A DNA stretch of 64,000 bases, taken from Acanthamoeba castellanii str. Neff. Its lineage: Eukaryota > Discosea > Longamoebia > Acanthamoebidae. Below, in pieces: positions 1 to 11,386 of the stretch (position 1 is the first letter of the stretch; every line of letters begins with the position of its first letter). The stretch spans positions 134,333 through 198,332 of the forward strand of contig NW_004457675.1 in NCBI RefSeq assembly GCF_000313135.1, in the 5' to 3' direction. The position numbers and the translations under genes are program-made. Under the pieces are notes generated by a model. It was not told the origin of the DNA, did not search any database, and saw only the letters and a program-made list of their open reading frames with translations.

Positions 1-1800
1 GATGTGAGACCGTAGGACTTGTTCATCTCCTTCTTCCTCTGGTTCTGTTTGATACGCTCTTGTTCCAACTGCACGAGGAGTGTCAAGCAACATCAGAGCC
101 CCAGGTGTTCGTGCTGCTCGTGCTGCTCGTGCGTGTGCACGCGCGTGTCGTGTCGTGTGCGGTGCGTGCCGTTGTGGGCACAGCGAACATACCGCTTCTT
201 TGTTACGCTTTTCGATCTCGGGGTCCACCGTCGAGATGGAGACGAGCTTCACCTTACGCGCCTTCTGCTGGCTTTGCTTCACCAAGTGCATGGTCAGCTC
301 TGCGCATACGACAAAGCAGCACCGGAGCCGTGTGTCAGCACACGTGTGCGGGAGGGCTCAAGCTCAAGCTCCCCACCCGAAGGGGGGGGAGGGAAGAGGG
401 CGATGCGAACTCTGATGCGATTTGGAGTGGAGCGTGGAGGGCGTGAAGAAGAGCTTGTTGTCCAGACGACCGTGGGCCTTGATCGAGCCCTTCTGCTTCG
501 CGAAGATGTGATAGTTCTCCTTGGTGATGTTCTGCATGTCCACATCCAAGACCTTACCTCACAACACAACACAGCACAACATATGCAACGTGAGCACCTT
601 CTTGACGAGCGCGAGAGCTTGTTTGTGGTCCACACATAAGTGGAAAGTGGTGAGGCATGGGCTGGTGTCGGCCGGTACCTCTTCGTTACCACCGAGGAAC
701 AGCTGCACCGTGCCGTTGGACCATCGCACGAAGCGGGCATTACTCTCCCGCTTCTACACGAGACGTGAGAAGACGAGGCTTTGTTTAGAGAGGAAAGAGG
801 AGGTGTGTGTGTGGTGCGGTGTGTGTGTGTGTGTGGTGTTCGCAGGTACCTGCTGGCCGTACTTGTCGGTGGTGTATCTCCACCGCATGATGGTCTCCGG
901 CGGCAAGGGCTTCATCTTTTGCCCTGTAGAGCAGCACCAAGTCAGAAAGACGCGGGGCCAGCCGACATGGTGGTCACGTGACGCAGGCGCGGCAGGCAGG
1001 CAGGCAGGCAGGTGGTACCCTCCGGCCCCTCGACGAGCTCGTCTTCATCGGCAGCTTCGAAGGTGTCGCGATCGAAAGGCCGCTGGTCCAACCCCAGGAT
1101 GTTGGGCAGCTTGACGTAGAAGAGCTGATGACACGCACCACCGGTGGCGAAGGTCAAGCCTCAGCGCAAGCAGCACTACGAGAAAGAGTGGGGGTCACGC
1201 CGGCACCTTGGCGCCAGCCGGCGGGCGAGGAAGGCGCGTGTTTTCGATGTACTGCTCTTCGTTGCGCCCCTCTTCGGCCCTACATCAACGCGAATGGTTA
1301 AGAATTGAAAATAAATGAATAAATGAATGATCAGAATGCGTGTAGGGAAACCTGGAGCGCTGAGAATCGCTGCGGCGGTAGCGATCTTCCTCTTCGCTCT
1401 CGGCATCGAGATCGTCATCCCTTCCGCTGTAGCGTTGTGTTGCTGTTTCTTCTTCAGCATCTTCCTGTGCCACTTCCTCATCTTCATCGTCTGATCCAAA
1501 GAGGTCCTTGAAGTTGGCAGCAGCCGCGGCCGTAGCCGTTTCATTATCATCTTTTACACGCGTCCCTTCAGCAGCCTCTTCGCCGTCTGAGGGCAAATCA
1601 GCGATGAGCGGAGCCCCAGCGTTAGAGGTCTCATCCTCCTCCTCCTCATTGAGAATGTCGAGCTCATCGTTATCCTCATCGCCGCCTGATTTATCGCCTG
1701 CCGCTGTGCCAAGGTCACCTAGCCCGAGGTCGTCGTCGCTATCGTCATCAGACCCCCCAAAGAGGAGCTCTTGCATTCGTTTGCCTTCCTCGCCCTCCAT
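1..1800 (-). CDS. LEO1: RNA polymerase-associated protein LEO1 (Paf1 complex), 3' end off window
   Basis: LEO1 is a nuclear subunit of the Paf1 elongation complex, which travels with RNA polymerase II and promotes histone modification. The start ATG is at 1798-1800. Exon 1 (1352-1800) encodes an acidic Asp/Glu/Ser stretch typical of LEO1 N-termini. Later minus-strand exons carry the conserved core in order: YVKLPNILGLDQRPFD (about 1120-1060), PPETIMRWRYTTDKYG (about 920-850), NARFVRWSNGTVQLFLGG (about 740-685), the DVDMQNITKENYH block followed by a KLFFTP strand (about 550-420), and LTMHLVKQSQQKARKVK (about 300-240). A basic helical stretch runs into the window edge, so the C-terminus is missing. 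It is divergent with the HERP-like gene across about 200 bases. Identity is strong because motif order matches the family. Some exon borders, such as the GTTTCC donor after exon 1, are less certain. Confidence 0.9.
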
Positions 1801-2001
1801 TTTGTCGCCACGGCACGATGATTTTAATGCTCCACGGGCCTAATTCTTGTGGCGTAAAGGAAAGAAAGAATTTTCTTTTCTCAAATATTTCTTGATAACA
1901 CGTGGCGGCGTGTCACTGGTGTGGTGACGTCACCCCCTCTTCCGCCAGAACAACAAGAAGCGGCATCAGATAAACACATCAACAAGATAAGAAGAAAAGC
2001 A
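1801..2001. promoter_or_regulatory. Divergent intergenic promoter, LEO1 / HERP-like
   Basis: The 201 bases separate two head-to-head start codons and must hold both promoters. No clear TATA box is seen. The stretch near 1860-1900 is AT-rich, and purine runs precede the plus-strand ATG. Confidence 0.5.
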
Positions 2002-3235
2002 ATGGTTCGTCTGGTGGTGAAGAATGCGGGACAGCCGGATTTCCCTCTCGAACTGTCGGACTCGGGGACTGTGGGTGATCTCAAGGACGAGCTGCAGAGA
2101 AGCTATCCTAGCCACCCCACCCCCGCGCAGCAGAAGCTCATCTTCGCCGGTCGCCTCCTCAATGATGGATCTCAAATCATCTCGCACCTCATCACTGCCA
2201 GCAAGGTACACTGCCTCTCTTTATTAGGCGGATTGATGGTTAAATTGACATTTTCCTGCGCAGTATGACATTAAGACACCCCAGGCAGTACATCTTGTTC
2301 TTCCTCCTCCCTCTCTCCACTCTTCTTCATCGGGCCTCCCCACTTCCCCGGCAGTGAACAGAATCCACGCACAGACTGTACGCCCCCCCCTCAACATCAT
2401 CTTGCCATATCTACCAATCTGCCATCTTACCAGCTTTGCATCGCATCTCAGGACATTCGAAGGTCAGCCCCAGCTGCTCAGCAGCACGCTCCTCAGCAGC
2501 TGCCTCCCTACGCGCAACCGCACCCGAGATTCGTGCCGGGCAATGGCGTAGCGCCGCCAGCAGCCTTTGTCAGGCCACAGTTCGTGCCCGCGGCTGCTCC
2601 CCCGCAGGTCGCGCCCGCCGCAGCACCCCGCCCGCCCGCCGGCCCAGGTATACTGGGTCGCCAGAACTGGGCGCTGCTGGTGAAGCTGGTCGTCATCATC
2701 TACATCCTCTCTCAAGGCGGTGACTCGCTGCGTCTGTCGATCCTCTCCTTCGGCGCCTTCCTCGTATATTTGTACGTCGTCATCTCTCTCTCAGCTTCCG
2801 TCACGTGCGGCCAACGACGTGTGCGCCTTTACTTACAGTCGCGTCGTGTGGCCGGCCTCCTGGAACAGGTATCAAATGGGCCTCTTCCCGCGACTCAACC
2901 GCCGCGCCGCAGCTGCTGCCCCGGTCGCGCAGCAGGCCCCTCCGGCTGCTGTCCCAGAGCGAGCTCCGGCCGCAGAGGCCGAGGGCGACGCCCCCGCGCC
3001 TCGTGAGGCCGATGAACCCGCCGCGGCCCCCGCTGCGGCTGCGGCCACCACTGGCAGTGAAGCCCAGGCGCGACAGCCGGCGCAGGGCGGGCTGTGGCGG
3101 GAGATGGAGAACCTCTTCCTGCCGTTCGTCTACTCGCTCATCCCGACCTGGCAGCCCGCGGCCATGGCCCAGCCCGTCCCTTTGCCCGTGGGTCAGCCGC
3201 CGCAGGTGCACCACAACCACCCGCACCACGACTAA
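2002..3235 (+). CDS. HERP-like ubiquitin-domain ER membrane protein
   Basis: The protein starts with a ubiquitin-like fold (MVRLVVKNAGQPDF, then TPAQQKLIFAGRLLNDG, about residues 1-75), followed by a Pro/Ala/Gln-rich linker. A hydrophobic hairpin follows (WALLVKLVVIIYIL and LSILSFGAFLVYL), then an acidic, Ala/Pro-rich tail ending HPHHD. This is the architecture of HERPUD1/2, ER proteins that help recruit the HRD1 ubiquitin ligase in ER-associated degradation. Exons consistent in phase are 2002-2205, 2264-2353 (or 2377), 2434 (or 2452)-2771 and 2869-3235. The start is the first ATG and opens the ubiquitin-like strand directly. Assignment to HERP rather than another UBL membrane protein rests on domain order and the membrane hairpin, not on residue-level identity. 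Confidence 0.78.
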
Positions 3236-3535
3236 GAAGCGGCCGAGGATGCGAACGCCCGAAGCTTCGGGCGGGCGTTCGCTCTGCCAATACGTATGTG
3301 ACATAGACCTCTCTCCCACTCTCTTCTGTAAACAACCACCACTCTCCACCTTCACTGCCAAGAAATCAATGAAGATAAACCACCTACTTGTGCTCCTTCT
3401 TGTGGTATGCTGAAACGCACCTCACCGTGAGTTCGTTGTATGTCCGTGCTAACAAGACGGGGTCTTGAAAAGCTGCTGTTGGTCCTCTGCTACTCCTGTA
3501 CATCCACACACCCACACCCTCTTGCTCGCTCTTGG

Positions 3536-3942
3536 TCACTGCAGGCCACAGCACGCGCACAGGCACCAGTCCCAGTCGCACCACTCGTGCCACGGCCTGC
3601 TTAGGCCCGACGTGTCGGGGCCATGTTGTGCCGTCAAATTACCGTTTTGTGTGTGTGTGGTGGGGTGGAGTATGTACGTGCAAAGGAAGCCCGTCAGCAT
3701 GTCGCCCAGGCGCCATGAGCTCCACCAGCAAGCGGCACAGGCGCACATGTACTCGGCATCCCCTGTTGAAAGAAAGGGAAGGCACCGTTCATCCTGGCCC
3801 GTTGCGTTTGCCCCGGGGGGGGGTTGGCACCATCGTCGTCCGCGACCTGGATGTAGGCCCGGTGGCACACGTGGTAGGGACAAGGCTCACACTCGGCCAC
3901 CGAGATGTGGTCCTGATACTTCATGTACCCATGGTGTGCCAT
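3536..3942 (-). CDS. Small Cys/Trp-rich protein, unknown function
   Basis: Three exons join with matching phases: 3831-3942, 3678-3762 and 3536-3596, giving 85 residues and a stop. The protein opens MAHHGYMKYQDHISVAEC and contains CPYHVC, CACAACWW and WHEWCDWDWCLCACC blocks, so it is very rich in Cys and Trp. No signal peptide is visible. Paired CxxC-like spacing suggests metal binding, and there is a distant flavour of PLAC8-type Cys-rich proteins, but I cannot assign a family. Clean phase agreement over two introns supports it as a real gene. The last exon could instead splice onward into the open frame reaching about 3384. About 300 bases of apparent 3' UTR separate it from the convergent HERP-like gene. 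Confidence 0.55.
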
Positions 3943-4102
3943 GCTTGTGTGGGCGGTACAGATAAATAGGTAAATAAATCACAAGAAGAGTGGATTTTGT
4001 GATTGGCTGTCGTTTGTGTCGACATATTACACTGGCTCCGGTACATTCCTTGGTCGCGGTATGGCAACTTGAAGCTGGCTCAAGCTCTTTGTCGGCCAGC
4101 CA

Positions 4103-4930
4103 CTAGAACTCGAACATGTGGGTGTAGGGTCCGTCGCTCTCAGTGCTCAGGGCCTGGCGGTTCCCTGCGTTGGCCACGAGAAAGGCCAAATAGTGTGTTG
4201 GTACCGGTACATGTCGCTATTCGTGTACGATTGTTTGGGGGTTGTGGGGCACGGACCATACACTCCAGCCTTGATGGTGATGACCTTACCAGCAGCCACG
4301 GCTTCCTCGTTCAAGATGGTGATGAATGCCGTGTAGAGGTCAAGGCCCTTCTCCTTCGCAACCTGGGCATGATACCTGGAGCGATGGCCAAGAGAGCCTT
4401 GAGCAAGCCATCATCTGCGTGGGCGTAGGCTAGGGTCAACGGTACTGGGGCGTGTTGCCCTTGAGCTTGCCCGAGAGGGATGCCTGCGGCACCACCAACA
4501 CGTCGCCGCCCATGTCGAGCACAGACGCTGGGCGCCCCTCGGCGTTGGTGTCTATCTTGGCCATCAGCAGCGACTTAGCTGTGTGGGTAGTGTGGCCGAT
4601 CAGCCAATCCACTCACTCACTCTTCTCACCACAAAAGAGGCCGCTACGCTGTCCGTACCCGCGCGTCGGAGGTCGAGCGGCGGCGTTCCGGCTGTGGTGC
4701 GCACGAAGCACACCAGGTAGACGAGCCCACGATCCACTTCAGCCCACCCGTCCTTCTCTTCCTGGGTGTACATTTCTTATAAATAAATAAATTATATGTA
4801 TATAAATATAAATATCAATATAAATAAATAGCACATCTATGTTGAGGGGTACGGAGAGCATGAGCCTGGCTCGCCGAATCCGCTGCACCACCACGCGCAG
4901 GCTCGCCCCCTCGTGCAAGCCGTCCTCCAT
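4103..4930 (-). CDS. DTD2: D-aminoacyl-tRNA deacylase 2 (DTD2/ATD type)
   Basis: DTD-fold enzymes hydrolyse wrongly charged aminoacyl-tRNAs. The ATD/DTD2 branch removes L-Ala mischarged on tRNA-Thr as well as D-amino acids. Minus-strand exons carry LRVVVQRIRRARLML, then EVDRGLVYLVCFVRT, then VLDMGGDVLVVPQASLSGKL, then KEKGLDLYTAFITILNEEA, and finally ESDGPYTHMFEF and the stop at 4103-4105. The PQ-A-[ST]-L motif and the C-terminal GPYTH block are the signatures that separate DTD2/ATD from canonical DTD, which has SQFTL and NxPxP. The C-terminus ends at the same place as the animal protein. Start ATG is 4928-4930. One intron (about 4775-4840) is extremely AT-rich. It is divergent with the YIPF4-like gene over about 110 bases. 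Confidence 0.87.
4775..4840. repeat. AT-rich low-complexity intron segment
   Basis: A run of TAAATA/TATAAA-like units inside a DTD2 intron contrasts sharply with the GC-rich flanks. It looks like simple-sequence expansion, and no coding or element ends are seen. Confidence 0.7.
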
Positions 4931-5042
4931 CGATCTTGATTTAATTTACAAATGCATTAAAAAAACAACACAAAAAACAAAGAGAAAATAGAAAATAGAA
5001 AGGAACTACAACGAGATTGGACAAGAAGCACGCGAGCAAGGG
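4931..5042. promoter_or_regulatory. Very short divergent promoter, DTD2 / YIPF4-like
   Basis: Only about 112 bases lie between the two opposed start codons. They are A-rich (AAACAACACAAAAAACAAAG-like), with no obvious TATA or CCAAT box. Part is probably 5' UTR of both transcripts. Confidence 0.45.
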
Positions 5043-6466
5043 ATGATGAGTGGAGTACAGGACACGGCCCAGGAAGGAGGAAAGGAACATTTGGCGTTCA
5101 TCGCCCTCCCCACCAACTATGAACAGAATACGGAGGTCAACTCGGGACAGATTGCCTCCGCTGACCCCTTCCAATCCAATGATGGTTCCTTCTCCTTCTT
5201 CAACACAAATCCTTCTCCCCAATCTATCAATTTTTCTTTCATCCCAATCAACATGTTGTCAATTCGCCAACCTTGTGTGTGTGGGCTGCTCAATCTCTTT
5301 GCAGGTTCGTCTGCATTCGGCGCGAAGCAGTTCCTGAACTCAAAGGGCCTGGGCTGGTTGCTCGAGCACGAGGAAACAGATGAGGACCCCGACTCCCAAC
5401 TCCCCTCCTGTACTCCTTCCTCTCTTTCATGGCACGCACTGCGTCGCGTGGTGACCGCCCACACACTCGGTTTCCTTCGTTCCTCTCACTCGCGCTCGCG
5501 CACCGCACACGCACACGCACGACCGCACACGCACTGTCATCAGGGAGGAGCTGGACATCAACCCGGCCGAGATTCTGTACAAGGTCAGATGCGTGCTTCT
5601 GCCCTTCAAGTTCGACCGCTCCGTACGCCTCGCCCTTCCGCCGCACACACACACACACACACCACACACACACCGTCACGTCGCGTCGGTGCCGTCCCTC
5701 GCTCCTGGGTTTGCCTTAATCCTTGGATGTTCGCGTTTCCCCTTCAATCAGGTCCTCCTGTCCAACCCCGACTTCTGGGGTCCGATGGCCGTCGTCCTCA
5801 CATACTCGCTGCTCATCATCTGGGGGCAGCTCAGAGGTACCAAGCATCTGCCTGATAAGCGAGAGCGAGCGTGCGTGTAGTGCATTGAGTCGCGGCTGAT
5901 CTTCATCTCTTCTCTCACACTTTTCTTTGATCCACGACCAGTCGTGTCGTGGATTCTCACGATGTGGATGCTGGGCTCATTCCTCATCTTCGCTCTCGGC
6001 CGCGTGCTCGGAGCCGAGATCACATTCTCTCAAGGTTTGTCCCTCTCTCTCTCTCTCTCTCTTTGCACTACGCTGGCGTGTTGGGAGTGTTCGTGGGTTG
6101 GGCATCCGACCAACTCTCGCTCTCTTCCAGTCCTGGGCGTCATCGGCTACTCGGTGCTGCCCCTCAACTTGGCCGTACTCATCATCTCGATCATTCCCGA
6201 GATCGCCTTCTCCATCATCGTCAGGGTACGCCAGCTGCACTCGCCAAGAGCCCTCCGCCTCGCTGTAGTGACTCAACTACCATCAACCATCACCAACCAC
6301 CTATTATGCACCCACACAGGTGTTGTGCACGTTCTGGGCGGCGTTCAGCGCAGGAACGCTGCTGGCCCAGTTCCCCCAGGAGAAGATGCGCGACAAGCAG
6401 ATCATGCTCTCCTACCCCATCCTTCTCCTCTTCATCTACTTCATTTCTCTTTGCTCGGGCGTGTGA
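5043..6466 (+). CDS. YIPF4: YIPF4-like Yip1-domain Golgi membrane protein
   Basis: Yip1-domain proteins are multi-span membrane proteins of the ER-Golgi boundary that bind Rab GTPases. After an N-terminal cytosolic region come ELDINPAEILYKVRCVLLPF, then NPDFWGPMAVVLTYSLLIIW, VVSWILTMWMLGSFLIFALG, VLGVIGYSVLPLNLAVLIIS and a final helix ending YFISLCSGV. These match YIPF4 block by block, including NPDFWGP, RVLG.E and VLGVIGYS. Five membrane segments are visible. At least four introns interrupt it, and the 5800-6330 junctions agree in phase. The first exon borders (5043 to about 5330) are uncertain: the frame is open throughout, but a CAG acceptor near 5304 suggests a read-through intron. Confidence 0.85.
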
Positions 6467-6598
6467 GCCCTTGCCTCCGCACTATCGCGTCAAGCAACAT
6501 AAACTGTTCACAACTCAAGCCGTGCAAGATGAAGGGGGGGGGGCAAGAGCTGAATTCCTGAGTCAGAAGAAGAGTGGGACTGTATTGTAGGGGCAAGT

Positions 6599-7292
6599 TT
6601 AAGCAGTGAGGATGACCTGACCGCCGACAGCCTTGATCTTCTCCTCGGCCCTCCTGCTGATGAACTTGGTCTTGACAATGAGGGGCTGCTTGGACTGGAG
6701 ACGGCCGGAGCCGAGCACCTTGAAGAAACCAGCCTTGACGACGTCGATGACCACGGCCTTACCGTCGGTCCTGTTCTCGTAAGCCTTCCTGTGCTGCTCG
6801 GTCACGAGGGTCCACAGGCGGTCGAGGTTGATGGCGGGGCAGAAGTCGGGGTTCCTCTTGTAGTGGAAGTGCCTCATACCGACCTTACCGAAGTAGCCAG
6901 GGTGGCTGAATTGAGGAAGGAACAGCGGTTAGTTTCTAATAATGGTTGCAAATGCATCAGAAGTCGGGTGGAGAATGAGCAACGGGGATGATCGTACTAT
7001 TTGTCGAAGTTGATCCTGTGGTGGTGCTGACCACCAGCGTTACCACGACCACCAGGATGCTTCCTGTGCTTGCCAACACGACCGTGACCGGCGGAGACGT
7101 GTCCCCTCTTCTTTCTGTTCTTGCTCAGGCTGGAGGGCTGTGGTGGTGGGGCGAAGAAGATGGGATGAGCGAATTTGATCGTAAATGGGCGTCACATTTG
7201 TCGATCTAGAAAGTGACGGCAGCACGAAGAACAGATTCTGCCCACAGATCTTCACCACGCCCCCAACGAAGCAGGAAGAAGGGGCATACCAT
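6599..7292 (-). CDS. RPL27A: Ribosomal protein uL15 (RPL27A)
   Basis: This is a component of the large cytosolic ribosomal subunit. Three exons join cleanly: the bare ATG (7290-7292) followed directly by GTATGC, then 6998-7137 ([20 protein letters not shown] and onward to HHHRINFDK), then 6599-6905 ([19 protein letters not shown] to GGQVILTA). The TA|C split codon restores the family's FDKYHPGYF sequence exactly. The first intron falls immediately after the initiator codon, an arrangement common in ribosomal protein genes of other eukaryotes. The gene lies upstream of histone H4 on the same strand, with about 490 bases between them. Confidence 0.95.
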
Positions 7293-7779
7293 TGTGGATA
7301 CAACGACGATAAAGGGGAGAGAGAAGAAGAAAAGAGAGAGCAAAGGTTTGCTTGCCGGCAATATCCCCAGACATGTAATTTTATCCATGAAAAAACCTGG
7401 CACAAAACTCCGTAATAATATATTTTTATTATTTTATGGCCACAAGATGAAGGATCGCTCTTTGGATGCCATGAATGGTGTTGGCTGGTGAGATGCTAAC
7501 GGTGGACGTCCGGGCTACGGTCATGATCGAAATGCTGGTTGCACTCCAGAGAGTGCAACTGGCCAAAGAAATGGCGCAATAAGTGTTTTCTTTTTACAAC
7601 GCCACTTTTATGATGTTTAGACTGCCAACGTTGCAAGTGGCGAAGGGGACGAGATTGAATTGGATAGTATGTTGTAGTTGTTTTTTATTGTTTTTACTGT
7701 ACGAGGGTATAACTTAGGGGAGAACTCTTCTCTCCCGAACGGATGTGTACAAGGGGAGGCTGTCGCGGTTTCGATTCGC
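7293..7779. other. Intergenic region with two strong inverted repeats
   Basis: No gene is recognised between RPL27A and H4. A perfect 9-bp stem with a 4-base loop lies at 7538-7559 (GTTGCACTC / GAGTGCAAC). A second 8-bp pair, CGCCACTT at 7600-7607 with AAGTGGCG at 7635-7642, follows. On the minus strand, downstream of the H4 stop, a 6-bp stem GGGAGA/TCTCCC (7717-7736) precedes an AATAAA-like signal near 7686. Confidence 0.55.
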
Positions 7780-8429
<650 letters not shown>

Positions 8430-11108
8430 ATGTCTGAGCAGGCAGTCTCATACTCGCCGGAGGAAGCAGCCCAACCCGAAGGGACGGCCACATCGTCCTC
8501 ATCTCTCTCGGAATCAACGACATCTGCTGAGACTTCTTCCTCTACGTCTCCATCCTTCCCGGCTGCTGTGACATCAGGCCATTCCTTTTCATCTTCAGCT
8601 ACTACCCCTTCGATCGAGTCTCCTACCCATGCTACCCCCTCATCGCAAATCGGCGCTCCATCTTTGGCCTCGCTCGAATCTTCCACGTTGCACGAGGCGC
8701 CTCACGATGCATCCCTTCTGCATCTCAGCACCCATTCGAGTTCCCATCAGCCGCCAAGCGTCGTGGACAGCAACACCGCCTCCGTCCTTCACTTGAATTA
8801 CCCAGCCCCTGCGGCATCGACCTCGGTCACATCCACAACACCGCCAACCACCGGCGGCTACACGGATGGCGAGGGGCAGCAATCGCTGAGTCCGCATCAT
8901 CAGCACCAGCAACAGCTGCAAGATCAACAGCTGCAAGATCAGCAGCTCCACAACTTGCAGGACCTGGCCTACGACCCCCATCTTCTGGACTTCAACTCAC
9001 ATCACACGTTCCACTCCCATCCACACGCCCAGTCAACGTCGGCCGACGTGCTGTCGCTCGACCACCAGCTCCACCATCACCAGCATCAGCACCAACATCA
9101 CCACCACCATCAGCAACACCAACACCAACAGCATCAGCATCAACAGCACCAGCAGCATCATCACCACCTTCATCAGCAGCATCAGCTCGACTCTTCGGGC
9201 CACCACCACGCGGCTCTGGCGTCGGCCATCGCCGCCGCCACATCGGGCTCCCTGACCGGCGATAGCCTTGCCGGCCTCGCCGCGCACTTCCAAGCCGGGA
9301 GCCACCAGCACGCGCTCCCGTCGCTCCCGCCGCCGCTCCCCACCTTCGCGCCGATGCCCCACCACCACCACGACGGCAGCCTGCCCGCCGTCATAGTCGA
9401 CAGCAATTCGATGGCCAGCAGCCACAGCGGCGGCGGCGACAACTCGGGTTCCGGGGCGTACGCGCACCTCCAGCCGCAGCAGCGGCAGCAGCAGCAGCAC
9501 ACGCAGGTCCAACTGCCGCCCGCGGCCCCGCTGTACTGCCTGTGCCAGCAGCCCTACGACGGGAGCTGCTTCATGCTGGCGTGCGACCACTGCAACAAGT
9601 GGTTCCACGGCAAGTGCGTGGGCATCACCGAGGAGAGCGCCAGGCGGGGCGAGCACAGCACCTACGTCTGCCCGTCGTGCGTCAGGTCCGGAGGCGTCGG
9701 CAGCCACGACCACGGCGGCGGCGGCGGCGGCGAAATGGACATCGCAGAGGGCCACGTGGGCGAAAGCGGGGCGCCGCCGGCCACGAGCACCACGGACTCG
9801 ACCACAACCACCACCAGCACCACCACTACGGGCAGCAGCAGCACCACCAGCAGCACAGGCGAGAAGCGAGCGCGAGAGCACGGCGGCGGTGGCGACGACG
9901 GCGGCGACGAAGAGGCCGGCCTCGGAAGCGGAGAGGTGATGGTGATACGCGACGAGGGAATGGCCGGCAGCATCGGCGGGATCGATGGAGGCGACGGCGG
10001 CGAGCCGACCAAGAAGCGGCGCAAGACGCAGATGCACCAGCGCGGCGAGCGGCTGTGTCGGTTCCCCGGGTGCGACAAGAAGATCACGTGCCGGTCGTAC
10101 TGCCCGCGGCACCAGAAGCAGAAGGAGCGGTGCAGCAAGCGCGGCACGCTCTTCTCCACGTCGAGCTCGCCGCGGCGCAAGAGCGTGCTGATCGGGCGGC
10201 CGTCGAAGATCTTCTCGCAGACGCGCAACCAGCGGCAGAAGCTGAAGCGGTTCGACGAGAAGATCAACGAGTTTGCCGGCGGGGAGCAGGAGGGCACGGC
10301 CATGCTCGAGAAGTACCTCAACTCGTCCTACGGCCAGAAGCGGCTGCCGTCGACCAAGGGCGACAAGATGGCCCAGCACATCGGCCAGAACGCCATCCAG
10401 CTCATCAACCAGCTCCCGCCCACCTCGCCCCTCCGCAAGCCCCTCATCAAAGCCCTCGGCCTGGTCCGCACCCCCCCCCCAACCATCACCGCTTGTGTCG
10501 TGTTGACGGGCCGCTGACGTGGCAAACGTGCAGGGTCTGTCGCAGAGCGAGATCGCGGACACGTTCCACGTGTCGCGGAAGACGGTGGAGCGGAGCTTTG
10601 CGCTGCCGTCGGAGGAGAACCTGCTGTTCTCGCTGGTGTCGCGGCCGCGCGGGATGAAGGCCAAGTCGTCGGCCGATGTCCCGACACTCGACGCGCCCCT
10701 GCAGGTCCAGCTCCAGCAGGCCGGCCTCTACCCGCCTCCGGTACTCCTTGCCCCCCGCCCCTTCTTAGCCCACGTACCTGCTGATGGTGTGCCGCGTCAG
10801 CAGCCGTCCGGCCAGTCCGAGCATCTCGAGATGGACCTCGGCCACAGCCTGCCGCCGTCGTTCACAGTAGAGGAGAACGGCCACATCTCTGTCTCGGTGA
10901 CGACGCGGCGCTCAGCGGAAGAAGAAGATGACGACAACGACAACGAAACGAGGATGAAGCGATGGTGGGCCACGGTGGACCGGCGAGCGGCCCGGGTGAG
11001 TCGGAACAAACGCACGTCCTACTGCAGGGCAACGTCGTCCCGGTGGCATCAATGATGGACGAAGTGGACACCACGCCCCTTGTCTTTCAGGGCATCACAG
11101 GCGAATGA
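8430..11108 (+). CDS. PHD-finger nuclear protein with His/Gln-rich region and HTH-like segment
   Basis: A long first exon (to 10463) encodes a Ser/Thr-rich N-terminus and a His/Gln tract (about 8900-9190). A PHD finger starts near 9534 (YCLCQQPYDGSCFMLACDHC, then NKWFHGKCVGI and YVCPSC), with the full Cys4-His-Cys3 ligand set expected to read methylated or unmodified histone H3 tails. A basic KKRRK stretch and a small Cys/His block (CRFPGCDKKITCRSYCPRH, about 10058-10113) follow. After the intron 10464-10533 the frame continues in phase into GLSQSEIADTFHVSRKTVER, which looks like a helix-turn-helix. The start is taken at 8430 (MSEQAV), and 8370 is also in frame. A final intron near 10975-11027 gives a stop at 11106-11108. 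Without it the stop is at 11053-11055. A chromatin role is inferred. Confidence 0.78.
8880..9190 (+). repeat. CAC/CAG-rich tract coding for His/Gln runs
   Basis: Imperfect CAGCAC/CATCAG trinucleotide repeats within the PHD-protein exon encode poly-His/Gln, densest at about 9069-9185. It is a low-complexity, probably length-variable segment. Confidence 0.8.
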
Positions 11109-11386
11109 AACCCTTCAGTTTTGTGTGTCGTGTGTGTGTTCTCTTGCGCGTGGGTCCAAATGCGATTGTTTTAGTGCACACAACTGGAGACCTTCGGGGG
11201 GGGGGTCGGGGTAACAATGTTCTGTGTGTGGTCCGCCTCTCCCACGCTCCTCGCTCTCTACCTATACAGGTGACACGCCGGTGGCCTGGAGCCCAAAGAA
11301 AGAAAGAGAAGGAGAGAACGAGTGGCGTCAGCTTCAGGCTTGGCGCCGGCCAAGAGAAGAGGTGTCGTCTTACCGCTGATTGTGTT

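Noticed and set aside
7717..7736. Animal-type histone 3' stem-loop after H4
   Set aside because: The 6-bp stem has a seven-base loop and lacks the conserved loop and flank sequence. An AATAAA-like signal follows instead.
9033..10664. A 543-codon open frame on the minus strand opposite the PHD gene
   Set aside because: It mirrors GC-biased codons of the plus-strand exon, contains no domain, and the PHD finger on the other strand is unmistakable.
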